Shown piece by piece: positions 10,642 through 18,952 of a stretch of 64,000 bases of DNA (the stretch's first letter is position 1; the number at the start of each line of letters is the position of its first letter). The DNA is taken from contig NZ_QNQT01000001.1 in assembly GCF_003362805.1 (NCBI RefSeq), positions 682,001 to 746,000 on the forward strand, written 5' to 3'. Source of the stretch: Neobacillus piezotolerans. Lineage in GTDB: Bacteria; Bacillota; Bacilli; Bacillales; Cytobacillaceae. Made by a program: the position numbers and the translations under genes. The notes below the pieces were generated by a model, which saw nothing but the letters and a program-made list of their open reading frames with translations, ran no database searches and was not told the DNA's origin.

Positions 10642-10670
10642 CACAGAAATCTGCTTCCCTTCATAAACTG
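10642..10670 (+). promoter_or_regulatory. Sigma-K type promoter of dpaAB
   Basis: CACA (10642-10645) is followed after exactly 16 bp by CATAAACTG (from 10662), close to the sigma-K consensus mACm-N16-CATAnnnTA. The spoVF (dpaAB) operon is known to be transcribed by sigma-K in B. subtilis, so sequence and context agree. Confidence 0.55.
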
Positions 10671-10728
10671 ATAAGTAGCCTGGAGACTGGGCAACGAATG
10701 ATTTTTTGAAAAAGAAGGTGAAGGGTTC

Positions 10729-11631
10729 ATGCTGACAGGTATGCAGATAGCCATCATTGGCGGGGATGCCCGGCAGCTCGAAATCATCAGGAAGCTGACC
10801 GAACTGGATGCGAAGCTATCGCTGATTGGTTTCGAACAACTGGATCATGCCTTTACAGGTGCGCAAAAAGAAAAATTATCGGAAGCGGATTTTTCTGAAA
10901 TGGATGCGCTTATCCTCCCTGTATCGGGAACGAGCCTGGAGGGCCAGGTTGAGACGATTTTTTCGAATGAGCAGGTCATTTTAACAGAAGCATGCCTTGC
11001 CAAAACGCCTGAAGCATGCACGATTTATACCGGAATTACGAATCCATATTTGACTGGCATAACAAAGCAAGCGAAAAGGCGTCTCGTCCAGCTGTTTGAG
11101 CGGGATGATGTCGCGATATACAATTCCATCCCAACCGTCGAGGGAACGATTATGATGGCAATCCAGCATACCGATATAACAATCCATGGATCAAAAGTCG
11201 CCGTGCTCGGTCTTGGCAGGACGGGAATGAGCGTGGCAAGGGCCTTTGCCGCTCTCGGCGCCAAGGTGAAAGTGGGCGCGAGGAGGAGCGAACACCTTGC
11301 ACGGGTGACCGAAATGGCACTTGAGCCTTTTCATCTATCAGACATAGAAAAAGAGCTTAGGGATGTGGATATTGTCATCAACACAGTTCCGCACCAAATT
11401 GTAAGTGCATCGGTGATCTCGAAAATGGCGGTGCATACGCTGATCATCGACCTTGCCTCCAAGCCGGGCGGGACCGATTTCCGTTATGCGGAAAAACGGG
11501 GCATCAAAGCGCTCTTGGCCCCGGGGCTGCCCGGAATCGTCGCTCCGAAGACAGCCGGCCAGATTTTGGCGAATGTCCTGACGCAATTGCTTCAGGCGGA
11601 TCTTAAAAACCGAAAGGGGAAAGCGATATGA
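10729..11631 (+). CDS. dpaA: Dipicolinate synthase subunit A
   Basis: DpaA (SpoVFA, 300 aa) works with DpaB to convert dihydrodipicolinate into dipicolinic acid, the major spore-core solute, in the mother cell. ATG 10729 follows AAGGTGAAGGG; the protein begins MLTGMQIAIIGGDARQLEI. A second Rossmann motif, VAVLGLGRTGMSVARAFAAL, marks the NAD(P)-binding domain, and LAPGLPGIVAPKTAGQILA is the conserved C-terminus. It overlaps dpaB by four bases (ATGA). Its substrate comes from the asd-dapG-dapA genes immediately downstream. Confidence 0.97.
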   Translation: MLTGMQIAIIGGDARQLEIIRKLTELDAKLSLIGFEQLDHAFTGAQKEKLSEADFSEMDALILPVSGTSLEGQVETIFSNEQVILTEACLAKTPEACTIYTGITNPYLTGITKQAKRRLVQLFERDDVAIYNSIPTVEGTIMMAIQHTDITIHGSKVAVLGLGRTGMSVARAFAALGAKVKVGARRSEHLARVTEMALEPFHLSDIEKELRDVDIVINTVPHQIVSASVISKMAVHTLIIDLASKPGGTDFRYAEKRGIKALLAPGLPGIVAPKTAGQILANVLTQLLQADLKNRKGKAI

Positions 11632-12227
11632 ATCTTAAAGGAAAGCGAATCGGCTTCGGTCTCACTGGATCCCATTGCACCTATGACGCCGTTTATCCGG
11701 AAATTGAGAAGCTTGTCAACGCTGGAGCAGAGGTTGTCCCTGTAGTCACGTTCACGGTAAAGAATACCGAGACAAGATTCGGCAAGGGCGAGGACTGGAT
11801 TGAAAGGATTGAAAAACTGACTGGAAAAACCGCGATCGATTCAATCGTTAAAGCCGAACCGCTCGGACCGAAGGAACCTCTTGATTGTATGGTCATTGCG
11901 CCATTGACCGGAGCCTCGATGAGTAAATTTGCAAATGCGATTAATGATTCGCCGGTCCTGATGGCCGCTAAGGCGACGCTTAGGAACCAGAAACCGGTTG
12001 TGTTGGGGATTTCAACGAATGATGCACTTGGGCTGAACGGCGTCAACCTGATGAGGCTCATGGCATCGAAGAACATATTTTTCATTCCGTTCGGGCAGGA
12101 CGACCCGGAAAAAAAACCAAATTCGATGGTTGCGAGGATGAGTCTCTTAAAAGAAGCAGTGGAAGCAGCCCTTGAGGGAAACCAGCTGCAACCCGTCCTG
12201 GTTGAGAGATACCTTGATGAAAATTAG
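11628..12227 (+). CDS. dpaB: Dipicolinate synthase subunit B (flavoprotein)
   Basis: DpaB (SpoVFB, 199 aa) is the flavoprotein-like partner of DpaA. It starts within the dpaA stop (ATGA). The Rossmann-like flavodoxin fold is visible in MNLKGKRIGFGLTGSHCTYD, in CMVIAPLTGASMSKFANAI and in VVLGISTNDALGLNGVNL, as in flavoprotein decarboxylase/UbiX relatives. It is closely coupled to dpaA. A short GC-rich hairpin follows at about 12302 without a convincing T run, so read-through into asd is possible. Confidence 0.96.
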   Translation: MNLKGKRIGFGLTGSHCTYDAVYPEIEKLVNAGAEVVPVVTFTVKNTETRFGKGEDWIERIEKLTGKTAIDSIVKAEPLGPKEPLDCMVIAPLTGASMSKFANAINDSPVLMAAKATLRNQKPVVLGISTNDALGLNGVNLMRLMASKNIFFIPFGQDDPEKKPNSMVARMSLLKEAVEAALEGNQLQPVLVERYLDEN

Positions 12228-12413
12228 CCAATTCGCGCCAGACGTGCAATTGATTATTTCATTGTTGAAGGAATGTGATAAAATGTAGGAAAGTTTGTCG
12301 GCGGGCATCGCCCGCTGATATCTTTCATACATATGGGGCCGAGTGCCATCATAGATTGCATTTACTTGAATAATCAAAGCGAATGCTTTTTGACGGAAGG
12401 GGTAAACAGAAAA

Positions 12414-13469
12414 ATGGATGGTCAAACTGGTTTGAATGTGGCTGTCGTCGGTGCAACAGGCGCTGTTGGCCAGCAAATGATTGAAACACTCGTAAAAAGG
12501 GATTTCCCTATTAAAAAGCTTGTCCTGCTTTCCTCAGCCCGTTCTGCTGGAAAGGTTGTAACAGTAAATGGTAAGGAGCATGTTGTCCAGGAGGCCAAGC
12601 CGGAAAGCTTTGAAGGCATTGACATCGCCTTGTTCAGCGCCGGCGGCAGTGTTTCAAAGGAGCTCGCGCCAGAAGCGGCAAAGCGCGGAGCCATTGTCAT
12701 CGACAATACGAGCGCTTTCCGGATGGACCAGGAAGTGCCTCTTGTAGTTCCGGAAGTAAATGAAGAAGATGTGCATACACATAAAGGGATTATCGCGAAT
12801 CCAAACTGTTCGACGATTCAGATGGTTGTCGCGCTTGAACCAGTCCGCAAGAAGTTCGGCCTGAAAAAGATCATTGTCTCCACATACCAGGCGGTTTCCG
12901 GAGCGGGTGCGGCGGCGATTGAGGAATTGAAGGAAGAAACGCGGGCCATCCTTGCGGGTGAGGCATATGAACCGAAAGTCCTTCCGGTAAAAGGGGCCGA
13001 TAGGCATTACCAGATTGCCTTCAACGCGATTCCTCAAATCGATAAATTCGAAGATAACGGCTTTACTTTTGAAGAACTGAAAATGATCAATGAAACGAAA
13101 AAGATTATGCACGACCAAAGCCTACAGGTCGCGGCTACATGTGTAAGGCTGCCGGTCGAGACGGGCCATTCCGAATCGGTTTACTTTGAAATCGAATCGG
13201 AAGGCGTCACCGCGAATGATATTAAGGAACTTTTGAAGGACGCACCCGGCGTTGTTCTCCAGGATGATCCCGCGAACCAGGTTTACCCTATGCCCGCGGA
13301 TTGCGTAGGGAAACAGGATGTTTTTGTGGGAAGGATCCGAAGGGATCTTGATAATGAGAAAGGATTCCATATGTGGGTCGTTTCGGACAATCTCCTGAAA
13401 GGCGCTGCATGGAATTCCGTCCAAATCGCGGAAAGCCTTGTCCGCCTAGGCGTCGTCGGACAGAAATAA
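12414..13469 (+). CDS. asd: Aspartate-semialdehyde dehydrogenase
   Basis: Asd (351 aa) reduces aspartyl phosphate to aspartate semialdehyde with NADPH, the branch point for lysine, DAP, dipicolinate, threonine and methionine. Start ATG 12414 precedes the Rossmann motif VAVVGATGAVGQQM; upstream in-frame codons to 12333 lack a ribosome-binding site. The catalytic cysteine lies in IIANPNCSTIQM and the second signature is NETKKIMHD. It heads the asd-dapG-dapA block, which feeds both peptidoglycan and the adjacent DPA synthase. Confidence 0.97.
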   Translation: MDGQTGLNVAVVGATGAVGQQMIETLVKRDFPIKKLVLLSSARSAGKVVTVNGKEHVVQEAKPESFEGIDIALFSAGGSVSKELAPEAAKRGAIVIDNTSAFRMDQEVPLVVPEVNEEDVHTHKGIIANPNCSTIQMVVALEPVRKKFGLKKIIVSTYQAVSGAGAAAIEELKEETRAILAGEAYEPKVLPVKGADRHYQIAFNAIPQIDKFEDNGFTFEELKMINETKKIMHDQSLQVAATCVRLPVETGHSESVYFEIESEGVTANDIKELLKDAPGVVLQDDPANQVYPMPADCVGKQDVFVGRIRRDLDNEKGFHMWVVSDNLLKGAAWNSVQIAESLVRLGVVGQK

Positions 13470-13498
13470 AAACAACATAGCAGTTTTGGGGTGCTTGA

Positions 13499-14746
13499 AT
13501 GAAAGTAATAGTCCAGAAGTTTGGCGGTACATCAGTCAGGAACGAAGAAAGCAGGCAAAATGCCAAAAACCATATTGAAAAGGCCCTTTCTGAAGGATAT
13601 AAGGTTGTCGTTGTCGTTTCGGCCATGGGACGCAAAGGTGACCCGTATGCAACGGACACCCTTCTCTCCCTTCTGGAAGGGAGCATTGGGAAAATCAGCA
13701 GGCGCGAAATTGATATGCTGATGTCCTGCGGCGAGATTATTTCCAGCGTAGCGTTTACATCGCTTCTTCTTGAATCGGGTATTAAAGCTGTCGCCCTAAA
13801 TGGAGCGCAGGCAGGTTTCCGGACAAATGACGATCATACAAACGCCAAGATCATCGAAATGAAATGTGAGCGGCTCCTTGAAGAGCTAAATGTAGCGGAT
13901 GTCGTCGTGGTCGCCGGCTTCCAGGGAGTGGCCGAAAACGGAGACGTGACGACTATTGGCAGGGGCGGAAGCGATACGTCCGCGGCCGCGATTGGCGCCG
14001 CACTCGGCGCCGAATGGATCGATATTTTCACGGATGTGGAAGGAATCATGACCGCCGACCCGAGAATCGCCGAAAACGCAAGGCCGCTGCCAATTGTCAC
14101 TTATACGGAGGTATGCAACCTCGCCTATCAAGGCGCGAAGGTCATCCACCCAAGGGCAGTTGAGATAGCGATGCAGGCAAAAGTGCCGATGCGGATCCGG
14201 TCCACCTATTCAGACGGGCCGGGCACACTCGTTACTAGCCAGGCGAGAACAAGCGCAGGCAGCGATATAAAAGAACGGCCGGTTACAGGGATTGCCCATG
14301 TTCCAAACGTCACCCAGATTAAGGTATTCGCGAGAGACGGGCAGTACAATTTGCAATCGGAAGTCTTCAAGGCAATGGCAAACGAAAAAATTTCTGTCGA
14401 CTTTATCAATATTTCTCCGAACGGGGTTGTTTACACCGTGTCCGAGGATTCAGCCGACCGCGCTATTTCCGTCCTGAACGTCCTTGGCCATGAACCCGTT
14501 GTGGAAAGGAATTGCGCGAAAGTATCGGTTGTCGGCGCGGGAATGGCCGGAGTGCCGGGCGTCACGGCAAGGATTGTAACAGCGCTGGCAGGCCAGGGCA
14601 TCCGCATCCTCCAATCCGCCGACAGCCATACAACCATTTGGGTCCTCGTAGAGCAGGACGACCTTATTAAGGCTGTCAATGCCCTTCACGATGCCTTCCA
14701 TCTGGAAAACGAGTCCGCAGAGTTTGAAAGGCCGCAAGGAATTTAA
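13499..14746 (+). CDS. dapG: Aspartate kinase I (diaminopimelate-sensitive)
   Basis: DapG (415 aa) phosphorylates aspartate, the first step of the aspartate pathway. The kinase domain starts VIVQKFGGTSV and carries TIGRGGSDTSAAAIGAALGA and DVEGIMTADPR. Two C-terminal ACT domains (about 270-400) provide feedback control, in this isoenzyme by meso-diaminopimelate according to knowledge of B. subtilis DapG. The ATG at 13499 follows TTTTGGGGTG. It sits between asd and dapA. Confidence 0.95.
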   Translation: MKVIVQKFGGTSVRNEESRQNAKNHIEKALSEGYKVVVVVSAMGRKGDPYATDTLLSLLEGSIGKISRREIDMLMSCGEIISSVAFTSLLLESGIKAVALNGAQAGFRTNDDHTNAKIIEMKCERLLEELNVADVVVVAGFQGVAENGDVTTIGRGGSDTSAAAIGAALGAEWIDIFTDVEGIMTADPRIAENARPLPIVTYTEVCNLAYQGAKVIHPRAVEIAMQAKVPMRIRSTYSDGPGTLVTSQARTSAGSDIKERPVTGIAHVPNVTQIKVFARDGQYNLQSEVFKAMANEKISVDFINISPNGVVYTVSEDSADRAISVLNVLGHEPVVERNCAKVSVVGAGMAGVPGVTARIVTALAGQGIRILQSADSHTTIWVLVEQDDLIKAVNALHDAFHLENESAEFERPQGI

Positions 14747-14823
14747 TATACAACAACAAAAAGGTATTAAGCCGGCAGGTGCCTTGCCTGCCCAAACCAA
14801 TCAAAGGACGGGTGAAGAGGACC

Positions 14824-15705
14824 ATGATTCATTTTGGCAGAGTTTCAACTGCGATGGTAACGCCTTTCGATAAGAAAGGGCATATCGATTTTACGAAAAC
14901 AACCCAGTTAATCAACCATTTAATCGAAAATGGGACTGACTCTCTAGTTATCGCGGGTACAACCGGCGAATCGCCTACATTATCCAAGGAGGAAAAACTA
15001 GCTCTGTTCAGCCATGCTGTCAAAGCAGTCGCCGGCCGGATTCCTGTCATCGCTGGAACAGGAAGCAATAACACCTATGAATCAATTGAAATGACAAAAA
15101 AAGCGGAACAGCTTGGCGTGGACGCGATCATGGTTGTCGCCCCTTATTACAACAAGCCGAACCAGGAAGGCCTTTACCAGCATTTCAAGGCAGTCGCGGA
15201 AAGCACTAAGCTGCCGGTGATGGTTTACAATATACCTGGCAGGGCTGTTGTCAACATCGCGCCGGAAACAGTCATCCGCCTTTCCGAAATCCCAAATATC
15301 GTAGCAGTCAAGGAAGCCAGCGGCGACCTGAATGCCATGACAAAAATCATCGCAAATACACCGGAAGATTTCATTCTCTACAGCGGCGACGACGGTATTA
15401 CATTGCCGGTTCTTTCCATTGGAGGGTTTGGCGTCGTATCGGTGGCTTCCCATATCATCGGCAATGAAATGCAGGAAATGATCCAGGCATTTTTCGCGAA
15501 GGAACTTGAGAAAGCGGCCCGTCTCCATCAGCAGCTTCTTCCGGTCATGCAGGGGCTGTTCGCGGCTCCTAGCCCGGCTCCTGTAAAAACAGCCCTTCAG
15601 CTGAAAGGGATGGACGTAGGCTCTGTAAGGCTTCCGCTCGTTCCATTAAGCGCTGAAGAGCGCACCGCATTGACGTCAGTACTGGGGATCCATCAGCCCT
15701 CTTAA
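14824..15705 (+). CDS. dapA: 4-hydroxy-tetrahydrodipicolinate synthase
   Basis: DapA (293 aa) condenses pyruvate and aspartate semialdehyde, the first committed step to DAP, lysine and dipicolinate. The TIM-barrel motifs are GTTGESPTLS, the catalytic tyrosine in MVYNIPGRAV and the Schiff-base lysine in VAVKEASGD. I chose ATG 14824 (MIHFGRVSTAMVTPFD), the family start; the in-frame ATG at 14779 would add a basic, non-homologous extension. GGTGAAGAGG precedes it. A terminator at 15749 ends the unit. Confidence 0.97.
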   Translation: MIHFGRVSTAMVTPFDKKGHIDFTKTTQLINHLIENGTDSLVIAGTTGESPTLSKEEKLALFSHAVKAVAGRIPVIAGTGSNNTYESIEMTKKAEQLGVDAIMVVAPYYNKPNQEGLYQHFKAVAESTKLPVMVYNIPGRAVVNIAPETVIRLSEIPNIVAVKEASGDLNAMTKIIANTPEDFILYSGDDGITLPVLSIGGFGVVSVASHIIGNEMQEMIQAFFAKELEKAARLHQQLLPVMQGLFAAPSPAPVKTALQLKGMDVGSVRLPLVPLSAEERTALTSVLGIHQPS

Positions 15706-15748
15706 TTGTATTTTCGTCCCTCAAAAGGGAAAAGGACATGATTTTCAA

Positions 15749-15783
15749 GGCAGCAGGCGCGATTAATGCCCGCTGTCTTTTTT
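15749..15783 (+). terminator. Intrinsic terminator after dapA
   Basis: A 10-bp stem (GGCAGCAGGC with GCCCGCTGTC, one mismatch and one wobble) is followed by six or more T. Confidence 0.85.
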
Positions 15784-15923
15784 CATGGGCAAGGTGAATT
15801 TTCAACGAACAGTAAAGAGGCCATTTGTGTATTAGAAGCGCAATTATTACCTTGCTTTTTTAAAGAGAAGAAGTTGCCGTGCCTGGCAGTTTTTTCTTTT
15901 GGCGCGCGGGAAAGGGAATAAGG

Positions 15924-15953
15924 TTGTAAAGATTTTCCGCATTCAAGTATAAT
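15924..15953 (+). promoter_or_regulatory. Sigma-A type promoter of rnjB
   Basis: TTGTAA (15924-15929), an 18-bp spacer and a perfect TATAAT (15948-15953) lie about 50 bp before the rnjB start. Confidence 0.55.
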
Positions 15954-16003
15954 GATTGTAACTGATCTCGATCGGCCTAAATCATCATAGGAGGAAACAG
16001 AAA

Positions 16004-17671
16004 TTGGCAAAGAAAAAAAATAAGAATATCAGGATCGTCGCCCTGGGCGGCATGGGAGAAATCGGGAAGAATATGTTCCTGTGCGAGGTGGACAGGGATA
16101 TTTTCGTTATCGATGCGGGCTTAATGTTCCCCGAGGATGAAATGCTTGGCATTGATATCGTCATTCCCGACATCTCCTATCTGCTCGAAAACAAGGAAAG
16201 GGTCAAGGCTGTTTTTCTTTCCCATGGCCATGAGGACCATATCGGCGCCTTATCCTACATCCTGAGACAAATCAAGGTTCCTGTTTACGGGACGGAGCTG
16301 ACCCTGGCGCTTGCCGCCGCGAAGCTGAAGGAACAGGAATTCAATGGTAAAACAGATTTTAATGAAATCAATTCGGATTCGGTTATTGAAATCGGAAATG
16401 TGAACGTCTCATTTTTTAAAACAAACCATAGCATCCCTGGATCGGTTGGGATTTGTATTAACACAACCGAAGGGGCGATCGTCTACACAGGCGATTTCAA
16501 GTTCGACCAGGCCGCGACAGAATTGTACAAGCCGGAAATCGGCAAAATGGCCGCGATTGGCGAAAAAGGCGTGCTCTGCCTGCTTTCCGACAGCACCGAG
16601 GCGGAAAAGCCGGGTTATACAATTTCCGAAGCGAATGTGGCAAGGGAAATGTGTGACACCTTCTATAGCGCGTCCGGAAGGATTATCGCGGCGTGCTTCG
16701 CATCTGACATTAACCGCATCCAGCATATCTTCGATTCCGCAGAGGAAACGGGCAGGAAGGTCGCTGTTGTCGGGAAGAGCCTTGAACGGATTTACCATAT
16801 CGCCGTCGAACTTGGCTATCTTGATATCGCCGAAGGGCTGATCATCCCTGCATCGGAAATAGGGAACCTTCCGGACAGGGAAATCGTCATCCTAATGACA
16901 GGTTCGCAAGGCGAACCAATTGAAGGGCTGCAAAAAATGGCCCGCAAGTCTCATAGGCTTGTCAATATCAAGGAAGGCGATACGGTCTTGATTGCAGCTT
17001 CAACACTAAGGGGAAGCGAACTTTTCCTCGCAAAAACAGTGGATATGTTGCTTCGCGCTGGCGCGAATGTCGTTTCGAACAAAAAGACGATACACGTTTC
17101 AAGCCATGGGAGCCAGGAAGAACTGAAATTCATGATCAATTTGATGAGGCCTAAACTTTTCATACCGGTCCACGGGGAATTCCGGATGCTGAAGGCGCAT
17201 GAAAAAGTCGCCAGGGAATGCGGGCTTACCAGGGAACAAATTTACATTCCCGATAATGGGGAAGTGGTCGAAATCAAGGATGGAATGTTCATTCCGGCGG
17301 GCAAAGTACCATCAGGCAACATTCTGATAGACGGAATAGGCGTCGGCGATGTCGGCAATATTGTCCTTCGCGACCGCAGGCTTCTCTCCCAGGACGGCAC
17401 ATTGATTGTCGTCGTCACGCTTTCAAGGAAAGAGCGTAAAATTCTCGCGGGGCCGGAGATCATTTCAAGAGGATTCGTTTATGTCAGGGAATCGGAAAAA
17501 TTGATGGAGGAATCCGGCAAGCTGGTAAGGGATATTGTTGAAAAGAACATTTCCCGCGATTTCTTTGACTGGACGAGCCTAAAACAGGAAATTAGGGACG
17601 ATTTGAACAAGTATTTATTCGAAAGAACGAAAAGGCGCCCAATGATCCTTCCGATCATTATGGAAGCGTAA
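16004..17671 (+). CDS. rnjB: Ribonuclease J2
   Basis: RNase J2 (555 aa) is a metallo-beta-lactamase/beta-CASP ribonuclease that partners RNase J1 in 5'-end-dependent mRNA decay. It starts with TTG 16004, behind AGGAGG at 15989-15994. The metal motif is H74-G-H76-E-D78-H79, with NHSIPGS, GDFKFDQ and a late PVHGEFRM motif. Unlike the B. subtilis protein, whose motif I recall as the degenerate HGHDEN, this copy keeps all catalytic ligands. The C-terminus (TKRRPMILPIIMEA), the length and the neighbour tepA identify it as J2 rather than J1. Confidence 0.92.
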   Translation: MAKKKNKNIRIVALGGMGEIGKNMFLCEVDRDIFVIDAGLMFPEDEMLGIDIVIPDISYLLENKERVKAVFLSHGHEDHIGALSYILRQIKVPVYGTELTLALAAAKLKEQEFNGKTDFNEINSDSVIEIGNVNVSFFKTNHSIPGSVGICINTTEGAIVYTGDFKFDQAATELYKPEIGKMAAIGEKGVLCLLSDSTEAEKPGYTISEANVAREMCDTFYSASGRIIAACFASDINRIQHIFDSAEETGRKVAVVGKSLERIYHIAVELGYLDIAEGLIIPASEIGNLPDREIVILMTGSQGEPIEGLQKMARKSHRLVNIKEGDTVLIAASTLRGSELFLAKTVDMLLRAGANVVSNKKTIHVSSHGSQEELKFMINLMRPKLFIPVHGEFRMLKAHEKVARECGLTREQIYIPDNGEVVEIKDGMFIPAGKVPSGNILIDGIGVGDVGNIVLRDRRLLSQDGTLIVVVTLSRKERKILAGPEIISRGFVYVRESEKLMEESGKLVRDIVEKNISRDFFDWTSLKQEIRDDLNKYLFERTKRRPMILPIIMEA

Positions 17672-17676
17672 ACCGA

Positions 17677-17705
17677 AGCATCGGCAATCCTGCCGGTGCT
17701 TTTTT
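17677..17705 (+). terminator. Intrinsic terminator after rnjB
   Basis: GCATCGGCA/TGCCGGTGC (one wobble) with an ATCC loop and a T run. Confidence 0.85.
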
Positions 17706-17808
17706 ATATACGCTAGCGTAACTGGCCATGATCTATAAATCAAAAAGGCATGAATTAACCGACGAGGTCCAATACTAACCATATATGAACCGAAGGGAGA
17801 CAGTTAAA

Positions 17809-18567
17809 ATGGACCATTTAATTCCATCAACGCGGATGGGCGATCAAGAGGAAGCACCTAGCCCGGAAACCGATGACAAACCAGGTTCCAAGCTTATTGA
17901 AAAAATCCAGCAACTTGGCGCGACAAACGTGCCGCAGCTTTCAAATGATTCACGCATCCACTGTATGACAATAGTCGGGCAAATCGAAGGGCATCTCGCC
18001 TTGCCCCCGCAAAATAAAACGACGAAATACGAGCACATCATTCCGCAGCTCGTGGCGATCGAGCAAAATCCGAAAATAGAAGGATTGCTTGTAATCCTGA
18101 ACACGGTTGGAGGGGACGTGGAAGCGGGCCTAGCCATTGCCGAAATGCTCGCATCACTATCCAAGCCTTCCGTGTCCATTGTCCTTGGGGGTGGCCACTC
18201 AATCGGGGTCCCAATCGCGGTTTCATGCAATTACAGCTTCATTGCCGAAACGGCCACGATGACCATCCATCCAATCCGGCTGACTGGGCTTGTCATTGGC
18301 GTTCCGGCAACGTTTGAGTATCTCGATAAAATGCAGGAACGGGTCGTCCGGTTCGTAACAGGCCACTCCAATATCCCGGAGGAAACGTTTAAGGATTTGA
18401 TGTTCGCGAAGGGAAACCTGACGCGGGACATCGGTACGAATGTAGTTGGCGCCGATGCAGTCGCATACGGGCTCATTGATGAAGTTGGCGGGCTTGGGCC
18501 GGCAATGAAAAAGCTGAATGACCTAATTGAAATGAACAAGACTGAGCAGGAAGGGCTGATCCAATGA
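17809..18567 (+). CDS. tepA: ClpP-like translocation-enhancing protease TepA
   Basis: TepA (YmfB, 252 aa) is a ClpP/crotonase-fold serine peptidase of Bacillales, linked to protein export and degradation of spore proteins in B. subtilis. The nucleophile is S131 in GGGHSIGVP and the general base is H154 in TIHPIR, both intact. The N-terminal ~45 residues are an acidic, low-complexity extension. ATG 17809 has AAGGGAGA eight bases upstream, which favours it over ATG 17785. It overlaps ylzJ by ATGA, so the two are co-translated. Confidence 0.93.
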   Translation: MDHLIPSTRMGDQEEAPSPETDDKPGSKLIEKIQQLGATNVPQLSNDSRIHCMTIVGQIEGHLALPPQNKTTKYEHIIPQLVAIEQNPKIEGLLVILNTVGGDVEAGLAIAEMLASLSKPSVSIVLGGGHSIGVPIAVSCNYSFIAETATMTIHPIRLTGLVIGVPATFEYLDKMQERVVRFVTGHSNIPEETFKDLMFAKGNLTRDIGTNVVGADAVAYGLIDEVGGLGPAMKKLNDLIEMNKTEQEGLIQ

Positions 18568-18773
18568 TCCTTTACACAATGATGCCCGAGGAGCTTATTT
18601 TTCAACAACAGCAGGATGCGGTGCCGAAGGAAAGGAAAATAATCTCCAAGGAAGGGGTTTCGATGGAAGTGGAGAGCTCGGGCGACGGGTTCCAGATTGT
18701 CAGGCTGCTAAGCACGGACCCAGTCCATTACATGGATGCAAGATGGCTGCCAGGGTCGAAAATTTCCCTATAG
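18564..18773 (+). CDS. ylzJ: YlzJ-like small protein
   Basis: This 69-residue protein belongs to the YlzJ family, found next to tepA and spoIIIE in Bacillales. It starts in the tepA stop (ATGA). The core pattern is [13 protein letters not shown], then [20 protein letters not shown], then [13 protein letters not shown]. No catalytic motif or membrane segment is evident and its function is unknown. Confidence 0.85.
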   Translation: MILYTMMPEELIFQQQQDAVPKERKIISKEGVSMEVESSGDGFQIVRLLSTDPVHYMDARWLPGSKISL

Positions 18774-18806
18774 CCTGAAGGTCCTGTCCAATCCGGAATC
18801 CCTTTA

Positions 18807-18815
18807 TGGTATAAT
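18807..18815 (+). promoter_or_regulatory. Extended -10 promoter before spoIIIE
   Basis: TGG directly precedes TATAAT (18810-18815), giving an extended -10 element. No good -35 is seen. It would drive spoIIIE separately from tepA-ylzJ. Confidence 0.4.
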
Positions 18816-18883
18816 CAGGTTACGGTTTAGGAAAATGGCATTTTTGGATGATAGCCAAAAAGCTGGAAATGCCAGACTGAATA

Positions 18884-18908
18884 AAGCAGCCGGAGGGCTG
18901 CTTGTTCT
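18884..18908 (+). terminator. Weak intrinsic terminator or attenuator before spoIIIE
   Basis: AAGCAGCC/GGCTGCTT with a GGAG loop. The tail GTTCTATTT is poor in T, so termination is likely partial. It lies downstream of the -10 element at 18810 and so could attenuate spoIIIE. Confidence 0.5.
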
Positions 18909-18952
18909 ATTTGGCGATCCTGGCTGAAGACTTATACATAAAGGTGATTAGG

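Noticed and set aside
13470-13498. Lysine riboswitch before dapG
   Set aside because: The asd-dapG gap is only 29 bp and shows no room for one; the asd leader also lacks the conserved elements.
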